DNA from: Deltaproteobacteria bacterium
Lineage (GTDB): Bacteria > Desulfobacterota > Dissulfuribacteria > Dissulfuribacterales > DYLC01
DNA: 64,000 bases
NCBI GenBank assembly: GCA_028695735.1
Contig: JAQVIJ010000002.1
Location: 1 to 64,000 of the forward strand
Reading direction: 5' to 3'
The notes beneath the pieces are model-generated. The model was not told the DNA's origin. It saw only the letters and a program-made list of their open reading frames with translations, and did not search any database. Below, in pieces: positions 1 to 8,879 of this stretch. The first letter of the stretch is position 1, and every line of letters starts with the position of its first letter. The position numbers were made by a program, and so were the translations under genes.

Positions 1-107
<107 letters not shown>

Positions 108-116
108 TAAATTTTA

Positions 117-141
117 GGCCCCCTTAATTGGGGGCTTTTTT
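117..141 (+). terminator. Rho-independent terminator after 5S rRNA
   Basis: The arms GCCCCC and GGGGGC pair around a TTAATT loop and are followed by a run of T. The terminator ends the rRNA operon. Its other side faces the end of the converging pilus operon, whose last stop codon is at 144, so it may serve both directions, although the T tract is much weaker on that side. Confidence 0.9.
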
Positions 142-143
142 AT

Positions 144-779
144 TTAATATGCATAAATAGCCGAAAGCCACGCCCGCTCCCGGGGATTGGTGGCACTCTG
201 GGACAAGACCTCCATCTGATAGAGGTAGGGAATATGTTGCGGAGTCACTGTCCCGCTGTTGTTGTTCACCACACCCCCTGTCTCCAATACATTCGTAGAA
301 GTACTGCTGTTGCCTCTACCTGTATTGACTATCTTGGAAGATACCAACATGTTTGGCTGGGGAGCTGGGAAAGGAAATGTCAGAACAAGATCAGGATTAG
401 AGGCGGGAGTAGTAAGGTCTGTGAGGTTACAATTGCTCCAATTGGCTGCCGATGTAGTCAAAGTCAGTTTCTGCTGAAAACAGGCATCTGATGTTGCGCC
501 GGTCAAAAGGCCACCATAATTTCCAAAAGAGCTGAGGTTGGTGCCTTGAATCCCTGCCTGGACAGCGTCCCTTGCCAGAATATTCAGGCCTCCATGGGCG
601 GTCTCTAATGCCAATTGGTAGTGTTTTTTGGAGCCACTTGCCCATACGCCTGACTGTACCATATAGATCAGGGAAGAGACCATGAGCATTCCTATCAAGG
701 ATAAAATCAGTATGGTGATCAGGGCTACGCCCCTTTCGTTTTTGATTGTTATATACATCTGCTTGACATGGCCTTTCAT
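144..779 (-). CDS. PilX-like minor pilin assembly protein
   Basis: This 211-aa protein starts with a short basic leader, then GVALITILILSLIG and a long hydrophobic helix (about residues 17-40). That is the N-terminus of the PilX_N family, which resembles type IV prepilins and helps prime pilus assembly in the inner membrane. The rest is a low-complexity Asn/Thr/Ser-rich domain with two cysteines and no recognised fold. It is the last gene of a minor-pilin operon, 18 nt after the PilW-like gene, with GAGGT upstream of the ATG. The family call rests on the N-terminal pattern and position in the operon rather than on the divergent C-terminus. Confidence 0.75.
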   Translation of the reverse strand: MKGHVKQMYITIKNERGVALITILILSLIGMLMVSSLIYMVQSGVWASGSKKHYQLALETAHGGLNILARDAVQAGIQGTNLSSFGNYGGLLTGATSDACFQQKLTLTTSAANWSNCNLTDLTTPASNPDLVLTFPFPAPQPNMLVSSKIVNTGRGNSSTSTNVLETGGVVNNNSGTVTPQHIPYLYQMEVLSQSATNPRERAWLSAIYAY

Positions 780-797
780 ATGCTTACCTCGTTGAAT

Positions 798-1925
798 TTA
801 TTTGAGATTCTTGGGTGTAACAGCCAGACTATAGACCTTCCATCGATAATTTGCCCAATTACCGCCGATAGTAGCAGAGATATCGAATTGTCTGCCTGCC
901 AATAGATTGCCACCTGCGTCCACCTCACCCACATTGACAGTAGGGTTTGGATGCGTGTAAGAGGTGTCAAGACCGCCTTCATGGGTGAGGATATAGCACC
1001 TCACCTCCTTGACCTGGTCGCGAATCTGTTGTGGATTTAAGCCAGCCACGGCACCTGCATCTACTCTGGTATCCCATCCACCGTCTCCATCGGTATCCAA
1101 ATGATAGACCACCTGAAAATCTGCTACACAGTCCACTATGGGAAGGATAGTGAAATTATTATCGATCTGATTGGCTGTGGCCTTTACGAGAACACCTGTA
1201 TTGGGTGCACAGTGCGCTGGGACATTGGCATTATTTATATAGTAATCTGTGCGATTAAACGGTCTGGCTGCCGCAGCATCGTCTATGCCATAGATTAGAT
1301 ATCTGTCACTGTTTGGGTCATTGGGAGAAGGAGGTGGAGCGAAATTGGTCAAACCAGCCGATGTGGGGTTGACAACCCATGCATTGCCATTCATTATAAG
1401 CTGTCGATATTGGCCTGGGGCTATCTCAGGCCGAATAACCAATGCCCTATCGGCGTTGTTAAAGGCATCTACGGCCATAGGTTGCACTATTATATTATGG
1501 GCTGCATCCCTTGTCACATAGCCCCATGCCTGGCTGGCCCCGCTCCTTGCCACATTTGTGGCTCGAATCACTAAGTAATCCGCGTTGTTGAGGGAATTTG
1601 CCGAATTATCAGCACCTTCCAGGGCTCGAGGTACTTCATTAGGGTGATTAAAGGGTGCTGGCTCACCATAGTTCAAGCCGGCTCCTGTAGGTAACTGCCA
1701 GAAAAGGCCGAAACCTGCATGTTCCAGGTCCGTACGCAGGAGGTCCAGGCCTATGCCTGTCTCCAATTTGGTCTCTGAGATGGCTGCCTGTTGAAATGTG
1801 GGCTGAACAATGCGCATAAAGGCATTGAAGACAGCGGTCATGACAATGCCTAAAATGACCAGATAGACCAGTATCTCCACCAGAGAAAAGCCATTCGTTT
1901 TTTTAAATACATCCGCCTTTTTCAT
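798..1925 (-). CDS. PilW-like minor pilin
   Basis: This 375-aa protein has a class III prepilin signal, KKTNGFSLVEILVYLVILG, with Gly before Phe+1 and Glu at +5. This is the site expected for cleavage and N-methylation by PilD. The long globular domain and the early ETKLETGIGLDLLRTDLEH stretch fit PilW/PilJ-type minor pilins, which sit at the pilus tip with PilY1. An AGGAGA ribosome site precedes the ATG. It lies 10 nt after the PilV-like gene in the same operon. Confidence 0.8.
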   Translation of the reverse strand: MKKADVFKKTNGFSLVEILVYLVILGIVMTAVFNAFMRIVQPTFQQAAISETKLETGIGLDLLRTDLEHAGFGLFWQLPTGAGLNYGEPAPFNHPNEVPRALEGADNSANSLNNADYLVIRATNVARSGASQAWGYVTRDAAHNIIVQPMAVDAFNNADRALVIRPEIAPGQYRQLIMNGNAWVVNPTSAGLTNFAPPPSPNDPNSDRYLIYGIDDAAAARPFNRTDYYINNANVPAHCAPNTGVLVKATANQIDNNFTILPIVDCVADFQVVYHLDTDGDGGWDTRVDAGAVAGLNPQQIRDQVKEVRCYILTHEGGLDTSYTHPNPTVNVGEVDAGGNLLAGRQFDISATIGGNWANYRWKVYSLAVTPKNLK

Positions 1926-1935
1926 AGCCTGTCTC

Positions 1936-2391
1936 CTAATTGCTGGCCTGGACCAAGATCGTGCTCAAAATCACCTGAGAGTTCATGTTGGTGGGTGCCT
2001 GCGCAGCTGCACCTCCTACATCATTCCAGCCAACCGCCACATCGATGCGTTTCAAAGGGCTTATACCGCCGGCTATATCAGTAATGCGTCTGGAAAGGGC
2101 ATAGGTGATCTGCCCGCTGCGCACATTGACAGTTATATTATTGGGTCCGGTCCAGTTGGTAGCTGCAAGATTTGCAGAGACACCCATGCTGGTGAACTGC
2201 TCACTTCTCAAGCGACTCAGCTCATCCTCAGCCAACCGAATCGCCTCATCCCGCAGGACATTGCCCTTGTTGGTCTGAATAGATGAGTTGACCCCTGCCA
2301 GCATGCCCAACATGACTATCATAAAGATGAACATGGCGATCATGAGTTCAATGAGGGAAAAACCTTTTTGATTCAAATCAGCGTTGTACAC
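1936..2391 (-). CDS. PilV-like minor pilin
   Basis: This 151-aa protein has a textbook prepilin motif, QKGFSLIELMIAMFIFMIVM, with Gly-Phe at the cleavage site, Glu+5 and a hydrophobic assembly helix. The downstream EAIRLAEDELSRLRSEQF segment is typical of PilV/GspI-like subunits. The start is GTG, preceded by AGGAGGCGCCT. It overlaps the end of the upstream FimT/GspH-like gene by 14 nt, so the two are probably translationally coupled. Confidence 0.8.
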   Translation of the reverse strand: MYNADLNQKGFSLIELMIAMFIFMIVMLGMLAGVNSSIQTNKGNVLRDEAIRLAEDELSRLRSEQFTSMGVSANLAATNWTGPNNITVNVRSGQITYALSRRITDIAGGISPLKRIDVAVGWNDVGGAAAQAPTNMNSQVILSTILVQASN

Positions 2392-2878
2392 AGGCGCCTC
2401 CTGTCATCTTGCCCAGATTTATACGGGTTGCCGAGATGACGATACAATCCACGGCGGGATTGGTGCCGGTGATTGTAGATGTGAGATTTATAGTCTGGTT
2501 ATTACCTGGAATGTTTACAAGCCCTCTGCGATCAAAGACAATGGCTGCATCTCCATTGTTGTTAATCACATAGTTAGGATAGCTCAATGTGGCAGGTGTA
2601 CCATCTATGGCATTGTCGCCATTGGCATCAGGGCCTGACTGCACCTGATTTGCGCCAATCGTCACCACATATGGCGTCTTGGTGGTGACAGCATCACTTC
2701 TTGCCTTCATCAAGAGGCTGTATATCTCCCTTGTGGCCTTTTCCAGACCATATTTGGCATGCCATGAGGAGTAGCCCATGACGGACACACTGGCAAGAAT
2801 GGCTATGAGTGCAATCACCACCAGCAGTTCGGTCACCGTAAAGCCGCTATTCTTGTTTGTGCACATTTCAGGCCTCAT
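2378..2878 (-). CDS. FimT/GspH-like minor pseudopilin
   Basis: The N-terminus reads NSGFTVTELLVVIALIAILA, a class III prepilin leader with Gly-Phe and Glu+5. The WHAKYGLEKATREIYSLLMKARSDAV helix that follows is characteristic of the GspH/FimT family, which initiates pilus assembly. The protein is 166 aa from the ATG. A GTG two codons upstream is possible, but the AAAGG site is better spaced for the ATG. The gene follows pilY1 directly, and FimT-PilV-PilW-PilX is the usual minor-pilin set. Confidence 0.8.
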   Translation of the reverse strand: MRPEMCTNKNSGFTVTELLVVIALIAILASVSVMGYSSWHAKYGLEKATREIYSLLMKARSDAVTTKTPYVVTIGANQVQSGPDANGDNAIDGTPATLSYPNYVINNNGDAAIVFDRRGLVNIPGNNQTINLTSTITGTNPAVDCIVISATRINLGKMTGGACVQR

Positions 2879-2884
2879 ATTCAC

Positions 2885-5800
2885 TTACCTTTCTTGCACA
2901 TGCATAAATTTCCTAATGGGTGTGGGATTGGTTATTATCATCATGCCCTGGCCTTGGGGCGGTAGGCCTGATATCCCCTCACTTCTGCGGTTATTTCTAT
3001 TGGGGAAGCTGGCAGATGAAGAGAGATCTAATTCTTTTATCTCACCTGTGGAGACCTGAATCAATGCCCTTCCTTGAGTGGCATAGCCTACCTGCCCACC
3101 TGATTTATAGTCCACAGCCCATAGATAGGTATTACCGCCAAACCCACAGATGTCACTTGTAGGCGCAAATGTGAGGAAATAAACGGCACCACTTGGACTG
3201 GCCGTGGGATTGGAGATCATTCGCTCAGCGCCTGATGTGTCAGTGGCTGCGTCTAAGTTGATATACCAACCCTTTTCAGTGGTCAGAGCGCCTGGGGTGG
3301 ATGTCTGATCCTTGAGATTACCCAGATTGATGCTGCTGGAACAGCCTAAAGCCACATTTGGCGATGCGCTGCTGAAACATGGCTCTTGAATGCCAAACAG
3401 CCTGCGCTGCGTGTTCAAGTCATCGGCCTTGTAGAAATATCTGCCTTCTCCAAAGAAGAGCCACAATTTGCCGTTTTTTCGATCCAGCAGGTTCGCCACA
3501 GAGGTGGTGACAGGCCCTATGTTGTCAATAACCTTGCTTACTGTCCAGCTATTAGGATCGAGATTGTCATCTATCACCAGCCTCAACACACCGCCGCTGG
3601 TGGTGTTCTGTACATAACCTATGTAAACCACATCGTCCTGATAGTTTCCAGCAGCCGTTGTATCATTCTTTTCCAAGTCAACGGTGCTGGTGTTTAATGA
3701 TCCTGCAAAGGCATTGGTTATACCGGTGTCAATGGTTCTTACTAATGCACCTGTCTTGATGTCCAATATGAACAGCTTGAGGTTCTGATTGGATTGGCCT
3801 CTAAACTCCTGTGCTGTTATGGGCCCTGTGGGGCCTGATGCCAGAACGGCAAACCATTTGCCGTTGGTGTAGACGCATTGGCCGCCTGTTTGGCCGCAAT
3901 CCGAGTCTGTGCTGCAGGTGTTATTGGAGATGGAACAGCGTTTATCCTTGCCACCCACCTTCACAATGGCAGCCCCCGCATTGGACATGCCTAACTCTGG
4001 GTGAGAAAACTCCCATAGAAGTTGTGGGTTATCCTGGTCTGTAACATCCAGGGCAAAATAGGAGGAACGGCCTACTGCACTGCCGTTTATAGTGGTTGGA
4101 ACAGGGATTTGGGAGGATGCCCCCCCGATTCCCATACTGCCGATGACCACTGTTCGCCAACTGGTATTTGATGTATCCAGATTGCCACTGTTGACTGTAG
4201 TAAGGCGTGGACAATCCCAATAATTGCTCAAATTACATGTAGAAGGCTTGTTGATACTGACGTCTGCCAGGGTAATTGGGCCATCCACCATATAGATATG
4301 GCAGTAGTCCGGATCCTGGAGATATTGCAGATAAGGCAGGACATTTTGGGGTATGAATGCCCAGCTCTCAAAACCCATACCACCTGTGCCTGTAGAGCCC
4401 TCAAGCCGCCCTGGCTGATACCACTCTTTGCCGCTCCAATCCTGCAGTAATTTCCCGAGCCTAAAAGCATGGAACATGCCGTCATTGGCACCCACAAAGA
4501 CCCTTTGTTTGGTTTTATAGTCATTGCTGGCGATAAAGTCGTAGTAGGTCTGGTCGTTATAACCAACAGGTGCGGATACATGGTAATTGTTCAAGGGAGT
4601 AGGCCCCATAATGCGCGGAGTGGAATTGATCACATCCCCTAACTTCCAGACATGGGTCTCCTGGTCACAGGTCTCTCCACTTGGGCAATCGGCTGCTGTA
4701 TTGCAAGGGCTTCTTCTTGTGGAGCAGACACCTGTGGTCACAGTGCGTGTTCTGCCTATCTCAGCACAACCAGATGTGCCACATTCGCATGCAGTGCCAT
4801 TTGTATCTGTGCAGTCATAGCCGCGTACATAATTGATGATCTTTTTGGCAATGGTGGCATCAGACGCACCTAAATACGGCTGTAATTGGGTGAGGTATGG
4901 GGAAGATGTGGAAAATGGTATCAGTCCTGAGCCAATGGAGGTTTTAATGAATCTCGCTGAGGGGTCGGTCCACCAGAGGTCAAATCCACCTCGCCAGATG
5001 GCCCTGGCATCTTCTATGGGCACAGATGGCATTTGGGTATCAGCACTGCCGTTTCCGTCCGTGTCCTGCCATCTTTTGGCAATGGTCTTATTCTGGCCTG
5101 CATCAAAGGCAAAATTGACAATATAATCATTTTTCAGGTCTAATAGGGTGTATGAGTTTCCTCCCTCTCTGACGGTATCCTCTCGAATCTGTGAGTAGGT
5201 GAAGAATGGGTCCATATAATACCAGTAGTTCATGAGGTCGCTTATCCAGGATATCTCTGTCTGGCCGAATGTGCGTTTGGGATAGAACAGGGCTTGAATT
5301 ACATTGGCGCCGCTTCCCTCGCTGGAGGAGAGCACCGAGACTGCCGTACCTGAGGATGCCCGGCGCAGGATATCCAGGATGATATTCATCATTTGGCGTT
5401 TTATCTCTATGGCATTGTCGGCTGTAAAAAAGGTATCGGGGACACCATCGCCGTTTTTATCCCAATCAGGAGAGGATGGTGGCAACGGCGTACATGGACT
5501 GCCTTTGCCGGCTCCACAGTCGTCCAGCGTACAGGTGTTTCTCGGGTAGTCTGTCATATTGCCAGGCCAGGTCTTGCCCCTGTCAAATGCGCCAAACATA
5601 GCCACCTGCTTTAAGGATTGTTTGCCGGTGCCGCCCAACCATAGGCCGACAGTATATATGGATTCCACATAAGAGGCGATATTGGTGGGGGTATTGATAT
5701 AACCTTTCTTGTGAAGCCAATAGGCAGGCACTACAGGATCTGCCGAATATTGTTCATAACCTACATCTATGCTGCAGGCCCCTGATACTGATCCAGGTTT

Positions 5801-6847
5801 ACCGCCCATATTCCACTGGCCGTCTGTCAAAAGGATGATGAAATTTTTAGAACACGGTACTAACACAAACTCATTCCCCTGACAATTGCCGTCATTGTTG
5901 GCATCCATACATTGATACATGGGGTTTTTCCATTCATTACCCGTACCTGTCTGTGGTTGGGGGCTTCCAAAGACGGGTGATTCCTGGGCCAGGTATGCCT
6001 TGGCGGCCCACATAGCCGGCCCGATGGGTGTAGAGCCGCCAGGTGGCTCATAATTCAATTCAGCAATAGTATTTTTGTAGGGATTTACACCATCGAAGTT
6101 GGCAGCGGCAACAAAGTCTCCGATATAGACATAGCTGTTGACGCCGTAAGAATCAAAGAACATGCTCCCAATTCGTGGCTTCAAATCCAGTTGTTTGAGT
6201 TGAAACAAAAGACCGCCTTTTTCTCCTGTGATGCGCTCCCATCGGGCCTTGACCCTTACACCGCTATTGGTTTTTAGGATACAGCCATTCGCATCGCAGG
6301 TTAGCTGGGCATTTGGGTAGGTCTCTGGGTCACATTTTTGCAGACTGTTTCCATTACAGCTATCAGGCCTGCCACCTGTCAATGCCCAGCGCAACAGGTC
6401 AACCCTTGCCATGTTGTCATAGTTTAACCGATTGCCACCACAGTCAGAGGCCACCCACTGTCCTGTGCAGCAGGCATACCTACTCCTGCTACACCCATGT
6501 GTTCCCTTGGGATCGCATGTGCCATTGTTTGTTCTACTACAAGTCCACTGTGTACAAGTATTAGGACAAGAATCACTTGTCTCTACATAGACACCATTTG
6601 CATCTTGAACATAATTTTTTTCAGGATCAAAATAACCCTCATATACTTTTGTAGAATCATAGGGAGTATTGTTGTAAGAGTAAGCCTTCCATCCCATACT
6701 TCCACTGGTGTCAACCAATAACAATACATTAGGTGCTGCAGATGTAGTGACAAATGGCGGTGCTTGGCAATAATCCGACATGCTTGAGAATGCCATTGTT
6801 GCTGTAAGTAAACATATTATAAAGAGTGATACAGCTATCTTTTTCAT
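2885..6847 (-). CDS. pilY1: PilY1-family type IV pilus tip protein
   Basis: This 1320-aa secreted protein has a signal peptide (residues 1-22). A von Willebrand A domain follows, with a MIDAS motif DTSGS at residues 46-50. Cys-rich insertions and several Asp/Asn/Gly loops resembling EF-hand calcium sites (for example DKNGDGVPDTF and DTDGNGSAD) come next. The C-terminal half matches the PilY1 beta-propeller (FVGANDGMFHAF, VVYIGYVQ). PilY1 proteins sit at the pilus tip with minor pilins and act in adhesion, calcium-dependent retraction control and surface sensing. It overlaps the upstream small secreted-protein gene by 4 nt and is followed at once by the minor pilins. The many cysteines suggest disulfide bonding outside the cell. 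Confidence 0.9.
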   Translation of the reverse strand: MKKIAVSLFIICLLTATMAFSSMSDYCQAPPFVTTSAAPNVLLLVDTSGSMGWKAYSYNNTPYDSTKVYEGYFDPEKNYVQDANGVYVETSDSCPNTCTQWTCSRTNNGTCDPKGTHGCSRSRYACCTGQWVASDCGGNRLNYDNMARVDLLRWALTGGRPDSCNGNSLQKCDPETYPNAQLTCDANGCILKTNSGVRVKARWERITGEKGGLLFQLKQLDLKPRIGSMFFDSYGVNSYVYIGDFVAAANFDGVNPYKNTIAELNYEPPGGSTPIGPAMWAAKAYLAQESPVFGSPQPQTGTGNEWKNPMYQCMDANNDGNCQGNEFVLVPCSKNFIILLTDGQWNMGGKPGSVSGACSIDVGYEQYSADPVVPAYWLHKKGYINTPTNIASYVESIYTVGLWLGGTGKQSLKQVAMFGAFDRGKTWPGNMTDYPRNTCTLDDCGAGKGSPCTPLPPSSPDWDKNGDGVPDTFFTADNAIEIKRQMMNIILDILRRASSGTAVSVLSSSEGSGANVIQALFYPKRTFGQTEISWISDLMNYWYYMDPFFTYSQIREDTVREGGNSYTLLDLKNDYIVNFAFDAGQNKTIAKRWQDTDGNGSADTQMPSVPIEDARAIWRGGFDLWWTDPSARFIKTSIGSGLIPFSTSSPYLTQLQPYLGASDATIAKKIINYVRGYDCTDTNGTACECGTSGCAEIGRTRTVTTGVCSTRRSPCNTAADCPSGETCDQETHVWKLGDVINSTPRIMGPTPLNNYHVSAPVGYNDQTYYDFIASNDYKTKQRVFVGANDGMFHAFRLGKLLQDWSGKEWYQPGRLEGSTGTGGMGFESWAFIPQNVLPYLQYLQDPDYCHIYMVDGPITLADVSINKPSTCNLSNYWDCPRLTTVNSGNLDTSNTSWRTVVIGSMGIGGASSQIPVPTTINGSAVGRSSYFALDVTDQDNPQLLWEFSHPELGMSNAGAAIVKVGGKDKRCSISNNTCSTDSDCGQTGGQCVYTNGKWFAVLASGPTGPITAQEFRGQSNQNLKLFILDIKTGALVRTIDTGITNAFAGSLNTSTVDLEKNDTTAAGNYQDDVVYIGYVQNTTSGGVLRLVIDDNLDPNSWTVSKVIDNIGPVTTSVANLLDRKNGKLWLFFGEGRYFYKADDLNTQRRLFGIQEPCFSSASPNVALGCSSSINLGNLKDQTSTPGALTTEKGWYINLDAATDTSGAERMISNPTASPSGAVYFLTFAPTSDICGFGGNTYLWAVDYKSGGQVGYATQGRALIQVSTGEIKELDLSSSASFPNRNNRRSEGISGLPPQGQGMMIITNPTPIRKFMHVQER

Positions 6848-7158
6848 GGTCTTACTCCTTCAATCTTTAGGATTGTATATGTTTTGCGTTCGTTGCAGCG
6901 ATTGCTGTCTATGAAAAAGCACTGAGTTGCATCGGTCTTAAAAAGCGAGGCCTGATTGGGTGTAAGAAGTTTAAAGGTCTTTGGACCGGGGCAAGACCCT
7001 GAGAGGACATTCACATCCACCAGGAGATTTTGCCCGTCCACCTCTTTGACTATTCCGCACAGGAACAGCTCATCCTCCGCCATGGAGCTCCCTGAGCCCA
7101 AAAACGACGCCAATACAAACAAAGAGGCCATCAGCAGAGACCTTCCATATCCTTTCAT
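6844..7158 (-). CDS. Small secreted protein, first gene of the pilus operon
   Basis: This 104-aa product starts at the ATG at 7158, which follows TAAGGAGGTAGTT. A longer reading frame upstream has no comparable site and would run across the sigma-54 promoter. The first 27 residues form a signal peptide ending near SSMA/ED. The mature part is about 77 aa with four cysteines and an OB-like beta pattern (FLCGIVKEVDGQNLLVDV). I do not recognise a named family. Its ATG-stop overlap with pilY1 implies a joint role, perhaps as a periplasmic partner of the pilus tip; that is inference from position only. Confidence 0.7.
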   Translation of the reverse strand: MKGYGRSLLMASLFVLASFLGSGSSMAEDELFLCGIVKEVDGQNLLVDVNVLSGSCPGPKTFKLLTPNQASLFKTDATQCFFIDSNRCNERKTYTILKIEGVRP

Positions 7159-7204
7159 AACTACCTCCTTATGGGGAACTTGACTCAATGTTACATAAAT
7201 ATCA

Positions 7205-7220
7205 AGCAATTCCAATGCCA
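7205..7220 (-). promoter_or_regulatory. Sigma-54 promoter of the pilus operon
   Basis: On the minus strand the sequence TGGCATTGGAATTGCT matches the sigma-54 consensus TGGCAC-N5-TTGC, with exactly ten bases between the GG (-24) and GC (-12) elements. The -12 element lies about 47 nt upstream of the ATG at 7158, giving a leader of about 35 nt. Sigma-54 with PilR controls pilin genes in several proteobacteria, so pilus control here likely needs an enhancer-binding activator. No activator gene lies in the window. Confidence 0.75.
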
Positions 7221-7329
7221 CTGGGTCATTGAGATTTTATGTTATTATTCCAGCAAGTTATAAAGTAAGAGATGTGCTGGCGAGACAGATGTTGTGTAAT
7301 GGGTTACATAGTCAGGGAAGGGGTTTACC

Positions 7330-7914
7330 CTATTCCTGCAGCCATTCAACAAGTTTCTGGGTGCATGTATTCGAGGCATTGTTGATGGCGTTGACCGCTG
7401 TTTGCGGGTTGACTTCCAGGGCAGGGCTGCTGCATCGCAAGGAACCGCTCTTCACCACGCGGCTGTGTCTTGTCTCCAGGAGACTGGCTGATATAATGAG
7501 AATGCCTTCGCCTGTTTTGTCCTGCTGTATGTGCATCGAAAGGTCTTCTATCTCGATTTCGAGCAGGTATTGCGCTGTTCCGTGTGATGCCGGTGAGAGA
7601 ACATGGGTGGCAAGACCGCTTTTTTGAATGGCGTTTATAATCTTGTTTTTGAGCATTTCATTAGGAGATTGGCTCCATCTGCTGAATTTGAATGCGTTTT
7701 TGCCATACTGTTCATTTGTGTAATAGATGGAATTATCTGCGCCTCGCACTGTGACCTTCAGCGATTCATAGACAGGCCTTATGGCGGTTTTGAGGCCGCT
7801 TATGTCCATTTCTATGCGATAATACTGGACAGGCGGCATTTCTTTTGCGCATCCTGTGAAGAACAGGCAGAAAACGGGCAGCAAGACGGCGATGGTTAAA
7901 ATGGGCTTGTTCAT
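7330..7914 (-). CDS. ABC transport auxiliary lipoprotein (PqiC/MlaB-associated type)
   Basis: This 194-aa lipoprotein precursor has a lipobox (FFTGC, Cys at 21). The remainder fits the ABC-type transport auxiliary family (DUF330-like), with the YYRIEM start, an internal AIQKSGLATHVLSP helix and a beta strand pattern. Such lipoproteins cap MCE transport systems at the outer membrane. It is the last gene of a four-gene operon and overlaps the MCE gene by 4 nt. The family call depends on this position as much as on sequence. Confidence 0.75.
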   Translation of the reverse strand: MNKPILTIAVLLPVFCLFFTGCAKEMPPVQYYRIEMDISGLKTAIRPVYESLKVTVRGADNSIYYTNEQYGKNAFKFSRWSQSPNEMLKNKIINAIQKSGLATHVLSPASHGTAQYLLEIEIEDLSMHIQQDKTGEGILIISASLLETRHSRVVKSGSLRCSSPALEVNPQTAVNAINNASNTCTQKLVEWLQE

Positions 7915-8879
7915 TTTTTATCCTCCTCACCCGGTCCAAGCAGGGGGCTTGATTTTTTGAAGAAGATATCGGCGGGGCTGTTGCCGATGGTCTTTATCTC
8001 TTCATTGAGGGTTGAAACCAGGTTTCTGGTGTCATAGAGTGTATCGTTTAATAAAAGTATGGACGGTTCGAGCATGGGTTTTATGTCATAATCACCGGCC
8101 TTGACCTTTTGCGTGAGTTCGTGGCTCAATTCGTCTATATTTGCAGAAGTGGATGCAAGTCTCTCCATCGTTACATTGGCATGTCTGGATATGTCTTGGA
8201 CTATTGGTGTTATATGAGTTACTTCGGTTGTCATGTCGTTTAATTTTCGAGATACATCAGCCATATTCCTGACTATAATCTGAAGATCATTTGCTGTCTG
8301 CGGTGTAAAGCTATCAGTTATGCGGCTCGACAGTTGATCCAGATGGTTCAGGACAGAGGTGATGTGCGCCGTGTTTTCCTCTCCCATCAATTTTTCGATG
8401 TGTTCCAGTATGCGTTCGATTTTGCCCGCCAGGCTGAATGCTGACATCTCCACTGCTGCAAACAGGGACGGTTTCGATGGAATCACGGGCAGTTCCGAGT
8501 CCTTCGCTGTCAAAACCGGGGCGCCTTTATATCCGCCCTTGATCTCCACATAGGCGATGCCCGTTATGCCGGTGAAATTCAGGGTGGTGTACATGCCTTC
8601 CAGTATGGGGGAATCCTTCTGAATCTCCATGAGCACTGTTATCGTTGTGGGATCGGCCGGATTTATTCTGATATCCTTTACGCTGCCTATGGTGACTCCC
8701 ATGTATTTGACCGGCGCGTCCTTGTTCAGGCCTGCCACAGATTCGTGAAATTCCGTGTGATAATAGTTGAATTTTTCCTGCTTGTAGAAGCCGCCCAGCC
8801 AGAGGGCGAATGCAATGGCTCCTATGCTGGTACACAGCACAAACATGCCTACAATGGTGTAATTAGCCTTTGTTTCCAT
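7911..8879 (-). CDS. mlaD: MCE-domain substrate-binding protein MlaD
   Basis: This 322-aa protein has one N-terminal transmembrane helix (residues 8-30). An MlaD/MCE beta-barrel domain follows at about residues 38-116, with NKDAPVKYMGVTIGSVKDI and the pore-loop region FTGITGIAYVEI. A long helical, coiled-coil tail covers residues 130-290. It is expected to form a hexameric lipid-binding ring on the periplasmic side of the MlaEF transporter and to move phospholipids between membranes. It overlaps the mlaF gene by 17 nt and the lipoprotein gene by 4 nt. The tail is longer than in Escherichia coli MlaD, as in many non-enteric homologues. Confidence 0.9.
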   Translation of the reverse strand: METKANYTIVGMFVLCTSIGAIAFALWLGGFYKQEKFNYYHTEFHESVAGLNKDAPVKYMGVTIGSVKDIRINPADPTTITVLMEIQKDSPILEGMYTTLNFTGITGIAYVEIKGGYKGAPVLTAKDSELPVIPSKPSLFAAVEMSAFSLAGKIERILEHIEKLMGEENTAHITSVLNHLDQLSSRITDSFTPQTANDLQIIVRNMADVSRKLNDMTTEVTHITPIVQDISRHANVTMERLASTSANIDELSHELTQKVKAGDYDIKPMLEPSILLLNDTLYDTRNLVSTLNEEIKTIGNSPADIFFKKSSPLLGPGEEDKK

